From Magnolia sinica (taxonomy: Eukaryota; Streptophyta; Magnoliopsida; Magnoliales; Magnoliaceae): DNA of 64,000 bases. Both the position numbers and the translations under genes were made by a program. Shown here piece by piece: positions 57,873-64,000 of the stretch. The notes beneath the pieces were generated by a model. The model was given only the letters and a program-made list of their open reading frames with translations. It was not told the DNA's origin and did no database searches. The DNA lies in the NCBI RefSeq assembly GCF_029962835.1, contig NC_080586.1:71611001-71675000 (forward strand), given 5' to 3'. Position 1 is the stretch's first letter; the number at the start of each line of letters is the position of its first letter.

Positions 57873-58477
57873 TAGAGGTGTACACGAACCGAGCTAGCTC
57901 GGTTAGCTCGCTCGACTCGACTCGAAAAATGTTGATTCAACTCTGTTTGAAGCTAAGTTCGAGCCAGGTCGAGATGATTTTTTAAGCTCGAAAATGAGTT
58001 TGAGCCGAGTTTGAGTTGGCCCCAGTTCAACTCGACTCGGATCAAACCCAGCTTGAATCGAACTAGGATCAAACCAGTTTGGTGACTCGGTTACTTTGAT
58101 ATTGATATTGCTCACCAAGTGTTTGATGAAATGACTCAACGAAGTGTGGCTGGTGGCAAGGAAGATATGTATATAAAACCAATACCCTTTTTTTCTTGAT
58201 TTTTATGTCGCTTAAAAGGTGTTTGACAAAATACCTATAAAACCATTGTTGTTGTCTTAAATACAGTGAGATTTTGAAGATGCAGTCCAGGTGTTCGTGA
58301 AATTGTTGCACAGACGAACTCAGCTTGAACTGGCCCGAGTTGCTGACCGAACCGAGTCGAGCTGGCCAGTCAGGCTCGAGGACCGAGCCGAGCCGAGTTC
58401 GAGCTGAGGTCAGCTAGTGGCCGAGCCAAGTCGAGCTGAGGCTAGCTTGACTCGGTTCGACTAGATGTACACCCCTA
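57873..58477. mobile_element. hAT-type MITE, 605 bp, with perfect 8-bp target duplication
   Basis: The ends are TAGAGGTGTACACGAACCGAG and, inverted, a form beginning TAGGGGTGTACA. The flanks are ATCATGAT at 57865-57872 and ATCATGAT at 58478-58485. Subterminal regions are packed with CTCGA/TCGAG and CGAGCC repeats, as in many plant hAT elements. Non-coding. Confidence 0.94.
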
Positions 58478-58485
58478 ATCATGAT

Positions 58486-60770
58486 ATAAGTGCAACTAAT
58501 AGCCAACCCACGACAACTGACTAACATACATGGTGTTGCTTGATAGGTCATAACTGTCTTTAGGCCTAAATGGTTATTTCTACATCAACAGACCTGAGGA
58601 TTGGTTACAAAGATCTCTTTCCAGCTACTACCTTCAACTTTTATAAATAGGAAAAAGATTAACGAGGTTCGAGCCCTTGCCAACCCAACGCAAATCAAAT
58701 CTATAGTGCACTGATGCCTATACTTTCTTTTTTTTAATCTTAGCTTCTCCTAGATTAGGAGTCGTGTAATCCAATCCGTCTATGCTATACCAGTTTTAGC
58801 ATTGGAGTAGTGTAATCCAATCTTTGCTTTTCTATTAGTGTAATTATCGTCATTTATGCCTAAGCCGTTAGATCAATGAGGACTTAGATCTAGGGCCTTG
58901 TTATTTATGCCACGGATGTTGGATCATTGATGGATGCTTCTGTAAGTTATTATTATTTTTTTTAATACCTCAATTAATACAATTGAGTTCCACCTACTCT
59001 TATATTGTACGAATTAGGTTATATCTAGTATCATGGTGAGAAAATATGATTTCGGCTGAAAGAAAAAAAGAACTCATTCAAAGGATAAACCATTAGTATT
59101 AAGAAATTACCTGATATTACTTACAAGTAGTTGACTAGACAGTTGAACTACTTCAGCTCTCGATCATAGACAACCGTCTATCTCAATGCTCGGAATCACG
59201 AGGGTTTTGTTCGGATTGAGCTGTACAAGGCTCTGGTATGCTTGGCCTCATATGCACGTGAATTTCAAGCCAAACACATGGTCTAAAAATCAGCTTGATC
59301 GGGAACTCATGTGGGCCCGACCCCATGTAACAACTGAGAGGTGATGACCAATTAAGGGCCCACCATGTTGTGCATATGTCATCCAACCGGAGATATGGTT
59401 CTTCCCAAAGGATGAAGGGACAACAAAAGTAAGGCCTTTCTAAGACTCAGGTGAGCCACACCACAAGACCGTAGAGGTTTTAGGCATGATAGTAGATTGC
59501 CATCTTCGGTGTAGCCTAACCGAGTTTTGGATTGACCCACATTTCAGTTTGTATACATATGAGTCCCATGTGTACTAATCCTTGCCATTTATCTGTTGGG
59601 ACCGCTGATGAACCATGCCCATAAATCTTCAAGTCAAGAAGATTGGCCCATCAATATTGGACCGTTCTCCTTTTGAATGCAGGCAGCAGCTCTTGAATGT
59701 TTATTTTCAGGCCAAAAATGATATGTTAGGGTTGTAATATTGCAGATTTTTGTGGGCATGGTCCATCCATGGTGGGGTCCAACAAACCAATAGTCTGAAT
59801 TAATGGATTGCTAAAACACAGCCCTACAAACTGAAAAGTAGGGTAAAATGTGCATTGCCCCATGTGGAGGATCAGACATTAATTCCTCAACCTTCTAATT
59901 CTTCATGGCCCACCACCTCATGATATATATGGAAAACCTTATCTGTATTAATTCCTCTCAATATTCCTACCAGTTGGACAACAAGTTATGATCCACCCAG
60001 AGGATAACTCCCAACCTATTAGGTGAATGCAACATCTAAGTCTTCCAGTGAGTAATTGGCCCACAATGAGGATTGCTTAATATAAAAATCTGCACCATCT
60101 ACTCAGTGGGTGGGCCACATTTGATTGCTAGAAAACAATGTCTAGCAATTGATAAATAGCATAATAGAGTGTGGTCCAAATTATGAGTTGATATGGCTGA
60201 TTTTTGCATATCAATCCTCATGGTCTACCAAACTTATTGGATGGATTGGATGTCGCGTGCACACGAAAGGTCTAGAGTTATCCACTAGGTGGTCGAGACC
60301 TCTAATTTGTCTATGTGCTTGGCTAACTTGTAAAGTGTTTATAATGTATAAAATAGGCATTCACCCTGATAAATTCCATTAGAAGCTTCAAATGGTAAAA
60401 GGTGTGTTTTTTTATGGGGCTTGGGAGAACATCAAGGGATGCACATGTTAGATGAATTGGTTGCACAACACCTATCACACGAGGCATTTTTCACAATTCG
60501 AAAGGTTTTTAATGGTCGACATCCCATCCCAAATATTCCCTATCATGTGTGCGCTTGATGATCAATCAAGTGTTTTTTTAGGGCCGTAGGAGAGCACTAG
60601 GGGACACACGCCTGATGGATGAATTGGATGTACCATATACACATCAAGGTCGGCCCCATGCAACATTCTTGTGTATCGGCCATATTGCTCTGCCATGTAT
60701 AATATATTTTCAGGTTTAAACAATTTAAGGCAAATTCTATAAGTGCTATTATCATCTAACTAAGGAAGTG
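58486..60770. other. Intergenic stretch, no gene
   Basis: 2.3 kb of A+T-rich DNA with no gene-like frame. Parts at 59225-59560 and 60120-60680 carry 'gtgggccca' phrases suggestive of worn MITE remains. No boundaries found. Confidence 0.45.
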
Positions 60771-60774
60771 ATCC

Positions 60775-61160
60775 AGGCAATGCTATCGGATGTACCAGAT
60801 ATGATTTTGAGGTATGACGAGCTACTTTAGCCACCCAACTTGTTATGCCGGGTTGCCCATGTCAAATTTACGAAATACCATCATATCCACAGTCAAATTC
60901 CTCTTTTAATTTCTCGAATCACAACTGTCTATAAATATTAAGTTTACTACTATTTATAGTAAGTCACCAATTCTACGAGTTTTATTTGTAGTTTAATTCG
61001 GAAACTTTTTCCGTGGCTTAGTATACCTATTTAAAGGGGTGTAAACTCATTTATTTCAATATCAATTAAATTATAAATTTTATAGAATTATTCTATTTTC
61101 TTTTTTTTTTCTCGTGGATTCGAGGCATCTCTATGAGGAGTCTGAAGAAGTTCCGTGGAA
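60775..61160 (+). repeat. LTR-like fragment related to 25260-25925
   Basis: Same order of phrases as the - strand copy in intron 6: 'gagctactttagccacccaa', 'actgtctataaatattaagt' (TATA), 'tactatttatagtaagtca', 'gagttttatttgtagttt', 'tctcgtggattcgaggc', 'gaagttccgtgga'. No coding sequence. It is cut off by the fold-back element at 61166. Confidence 0.55.
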
Positions 61161-61165
61161 TAAGA

Positions 61166-61533
61166 AATGCTCACCTGTGCGCCACTTCTCGCGAAAACTC
61201 GTGAAAACTTTTTAAGTACTCATCTCCCATTATATGAATTCAAAATTTGAACAGTCCATGTGATGCAACATCCTATGAAACTCCTTCAGCTCAACTTTTA
61301 CATTGATCCAAAACTTTGGTGGGCCATGGCAAAAGAGAAAGGCAAATCAAAGAAGGAAACTGTTTCCTTCTTTGATTTGCCCCTCTCTTTTGCCATGGCC
61401 CACTAAAGTTTTGGATCAATGTAAAAGTTGGGCATAGAAGGTTTCATGAGGTGTTGCATCTCATGGACGTTTTGGAGATGAGTTCTCAAAAAGTTTTTAC
61501 GAGTTTTCGTGAGAATTATTGTGCACCTGAGCA

Positions 61534-61535
<2 letters not shown>
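61166..61535. mobile_element. Fold-back element with near-perfect arms
   Basis: The left arm (61166-61360) and right arm (61362-61535) are inverted copies meeting at a single base ('gaaggaaac t gtttccttc'). The inner 80 bp or so is almost perfectly paired. Outward there are mismatches and one indel of about 20 bp ('attatatgaattcaaaattt' on the left). Outer ends are AATGCTCACCTG and CACCTGAGCATT. No target duplication is obvious. Transcribed from either side it would form one long hairpin. Confidence 0.92.

Positions 61536-61537
<2 letters not shown>

Positions 61538-61588
<51 letters not shown>
61538..61588. repeat. (TC)n(TA)n compound microsatellite
   Basis: A TC run of about 30 bp passes into a TA run of about 20 bp. 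It sits exactly between the fold-back element and the next MITE. Confidence 0.95.
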
Positions 61589-61998
61589 GAGGTAAACTTC
61601 ACGAGAGCTTCTCATGAGGTCGAGTATTGTGGGGCCAGTGGTGATGTGTGATGAATAGTTTCCCTCTAGATTATGGGATGTCTCAAAATTCAGCCTTATT
61701 TGAACACATGAGGTTCATACCATTTAAAACCACGACAAATCGTGCTCAAAATATCTAAAAACGCTTATTTTTGAAATGATATAAAATTTGGTGTGACCCC
61801 TCGTTCAAGTGGGACAGCACAATGTATAGGCTGAATTTATAAACCACATTTCACTGGCCCTATATAATTAAAAGGTTTCAATAAGTGGATTTCTATTCTC
61901 AACTATTGCTTGTGGTGTACCTAAGTCAGATGGATGTCCATTACACATCATTGTAGAACTCAACCTCATGGAAAGCTTCCCATGAAGTTGACCTCACC
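61589..61998. mobile_element. MITE related to the inverted pair at 31905-32935
   Basis: The left end 'gaggtaaacttcacgagagc' with 'tctcatgaggtcgag' is matched by the inverse of 'catgaagttgacctcacc' with 'tcaacctcatggaaagcttc' on the right. Inner phrases ('cctcgttcaagtgggacag', 'aaaacgcttatttttg') parallel those at 32160-32240. Confidence 0.75.
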
Positions 61999-62416
61999 AT
62001 GTATAAGTAAAAAAGATGAATAGGTGCACTTATATAGCTAGTTTTCCATTTACACGTGAGTTCCAAGCCATGCATGTAAAGCTCACCTTAACATCTCTCT
62101 TAGCCCAAAAATCAATCTTACGAACATTCATCCGGTGGGCCACACATTCACAACGAATCTAGAACATCCATCGTCTTTTTTTCTAACCATCCATTTTCCT
62201 CTGTCCCCTGATGAACAACCAGCATTTCTCAAATAAGAAACTACAATCCTGAAATTTTCATTCCATTTAAATTATTTCCAAACAAACTACATTCTATAAA
62301 TTTCAATTCCTCATACACTCGAACCCCTCACCTTCACACATATAACTATCCAAATCGCAGTAAGTTTCACTACCATTTTCTGCACATAGCCAAACAGAGC
62401 ATCCTCCCAACTCTTC
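61999..62416 (-). other. 3' flank of the receptor gene, including its displaced tail frame
   Basis: On the - strand a frame other than that of the main ORF runs from about 62463 to a TGA at 62313-62311 and reads like an RLP membrane helix and short cytoplasmic tail (FGVGFLGVHVVLFLKKSW, then further residues). See the LRR gene. Below 62310 nothing is recognised. Confidence 0.55.
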
Positions 62417-64000
62417 TTAAGAAACAGAACAACATGAACTCCCAAGAATCCCACTCCAAAATCTCAATCCAACACTAACATAATACCATGGAATTTCTGA
62501 TCCATCCCCACCATCGGTCGGCTCAGATCTTCCTGGTGGCAGCCGTTCATTACATTCTCTTAAGATAGGTGGGCCACAAAGATCTGGATTTCCATTATAC
62601 ACATACGCTTCGAATGTCGAGAATTGATTACCCGACGGAATCCTCCCAGAGAAGTTGTTGCTAGAAAAATTCACATCATTCAAGAAAGTTATTGACACCA
62701 TGCTCGAAGGAATTAGACCTGAAAGCCGATTCCTGGAGATATCGAAAGTCATCAATTGCTGTAAATTTCCAATCCGATCGGGAATGTGCCCACCCAAACG
62801 GTTATTCGACAAGTTCAAGATCAGCATCCCTGATAGATTCATCAAAGAATCCGGTATTTCTCCAATCAAGCGATTGCTCGAAAGATCCATGCTTGTTACG
62901 AGCGAAAGAGTCTTGCTATACTCGAACATCTTATCTTGCATCGACACAAGCAATCTCTCAACATAGCTAATAATGTAAATTCTCTCATTGTAGTAAACCC
63001 CATAAGCTAGTAAACGGCTCTGCTTCTGTGGGGTTTGCATGGCGGTGAGATTTCCGATGCTTGATGGAATGAGACCCGTTAGATGATTGTTTGCAAGATC
63101 AAGGACTTGTAATGAAGTAAGATTTGATATTTGAAGTGGGATTTCGCCGGAGAATGTATTAGACCGTAGACGGAGAATTCGGAGAGATGGGAAGCTTTTG
63201 CCGATCCAGGTAGGGATGCAGCCGGAGAATGTGTTCTCTCCAAGGTCGAGAGTTTCTAAGCTGGAGCAGTTCTTCATCGATGAAGGGAGTTCTTGTGAGA
63301 GATTATTTTCATTCAGATGCAGTGTTCTGAGCTGGGTGAGAAGGCCTATGGATTCTGGGATGGGTCCGGATAGATGATTTCCGCTCAGATCGAGCGCTTC
63401 CATTTGCGTGCAACCACCCAAGGTCGGTGGAATGCTGCCATGTAGATTGTTCCTGGAAAGATCAAGAACTCTCAAATTCTTCATTTCTCCTATGGCCGAT
63501 GGAATCGTGCCGTTTATCTGATTACCTGAAACCAAGAGCAGAGAAGCGAACTGCAGTACATGGGTGATGTTCTCAGGGATCGGCCCGATGAGGTGGTTGT
63601 TGGAGAGATCGAGTTGTTGAACTTCATTTACTGGAAGGGGAAAGGGGCCTTGAATGTGGTTCGAGCTCAAATCGACCAGTCCTGAAATCAATAACCGGCG
63701 CGGAAGCTGGCCATGGATGTAGTTGTTGGAGAAATTCAAGTGTTCGATGTGGCTAGCAATGTCCCAAAACCAGTTTGGGATTGTATCTGAGATGGTTGCA
63801 TTTGAGAGGTCTAGAAACCAAGTTAGATTCTGTTTCTGAAGCCACGAAGGGAACGAGGACCCAAACGGCACGAACCCAAATCAATGAATTCGAGTCGGAA
63901 AGGAGGAACCCAGGTGGGGCTGACATTGAAAATCAATGAATTGGAAGATAACATCAATGTCTTCAATTCGAAGAGCTTCTCGAAGTGGGATTCAGATACA
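62417..64000 (-). CDS. LRR receptor-like protein (RLP), 5' end beyond the window, two apparent frameshifts
   Basis: Cell-surface receptor-like protein of the EIX2/Cf type: extracellular leucine-rich repeats, no kinase. On the - strand the main frame runs from 63871 (no real ATG there) to a stop at 62417, 484 codons. It shows about 15 plant-type LRRs (LxxLxLSxNxLxGxIP), an island region rich in Tyr (SRLLAYGVYYNERIY to FEYSKTLSLV), four more LRRs, and the cap GNPDLCGPPI. Upstream, 63999-63860 continues the same protein in another frame (HFEKLFELKTLMLSSNSL, VPPFRLEFIDLGSCRLGP), so a one-base shift lies near 63858 and the gene extends past the edge. Near 62458-62475 a second shift replaces the expected membrane helix (GVGFLGVHVVLFLKKSW is present in the other frame) by a short SSCCSVS ending. 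As it stands the product would be split and lack its membrane anchor, so it is a pseudogene unless these are sequencing errors. Confidence 0.85.

Noticed and set aside
61280-61440. The hairpin as an assembly artefact (read-through inversion).
   Set aside because: The outer arms carry many independent mismatches and a 20-bp indel, which an artefactual fold-back would not show. Kept as a real element.

Overview
The window is nuclear DNA of a flowering plant. The evidence is plant-type split genes, Ty1/copia and gypsy-type retrotransposons, plant L1-like LINE relics, hAT and Tourist-like MITEs, and a leucine-rich-repeat receptor-like protein. The many MITEs ending in GTGGGGCCCACCATGATGTATG, together with woody-plant-sized introns, make me suspect a magnoliid (Magnolia, Liriodendron or Cinnamomum relative). 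That is inference, not proof.

Three host genes can be read. (1) A dienelactone-hydrolase family gene on the + strand runs from 216 to 27052. Its 720-nt coding sequence (239 residues) lies in seven exons, including a 22-nt micro-exon, and one intron has a GC-AG boundary. Its six introns hold nearly all the sequence: a putative large solo LTR, a short LTR element carrying a nested TRIM and a nested MITE, two LINE relics, a whole-length but broken Tnt1-like copia element, a hAT MITE and a gypsy-type LTR. (2) LSM2, a core subunit of the Lsm RNA-binding rings, is on the - strand between 48766 and 35969. It has an ATG-only first coding exon, a 127-bp intron and a 12.4-kb intron; the protein is 93 residues. 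It lies tail-to-tail with the hydrolase gene. A decayed second copy of its last exon sits at 28802-28922, inside a segmental duplication (27985-33500 versus 35010-37476). (3) An LRR receptor-like protein gene on the - strand is cut by the right edge (62417-64000) and carries two apparent frameshifts.

Between and inside these genes the DNA is transposon layered on transposon. Three hAT elements have perfect 8-bp target duplications, and one has its unoccupied target still present in the sister copy of the duplication. One TRIM has a perfect 5-bp duplication. There are two copia elements (about 12% and 5% LTR divergence by eye), more than ten members of the GGGCCCACC MITE family, a 370-bp near-perfect fold-back, and a roughly 1-kb inverted duplication. 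No rRNA, tRNA or CRISPR was seen.

I found no new enzymatic or defence system. The most noteworthy things are the extreme gene architecture, the natural empty-site pair, the hairpin-forming loci, and an LTR that has a primer-binding site on one side and a polypurine tract on the other.
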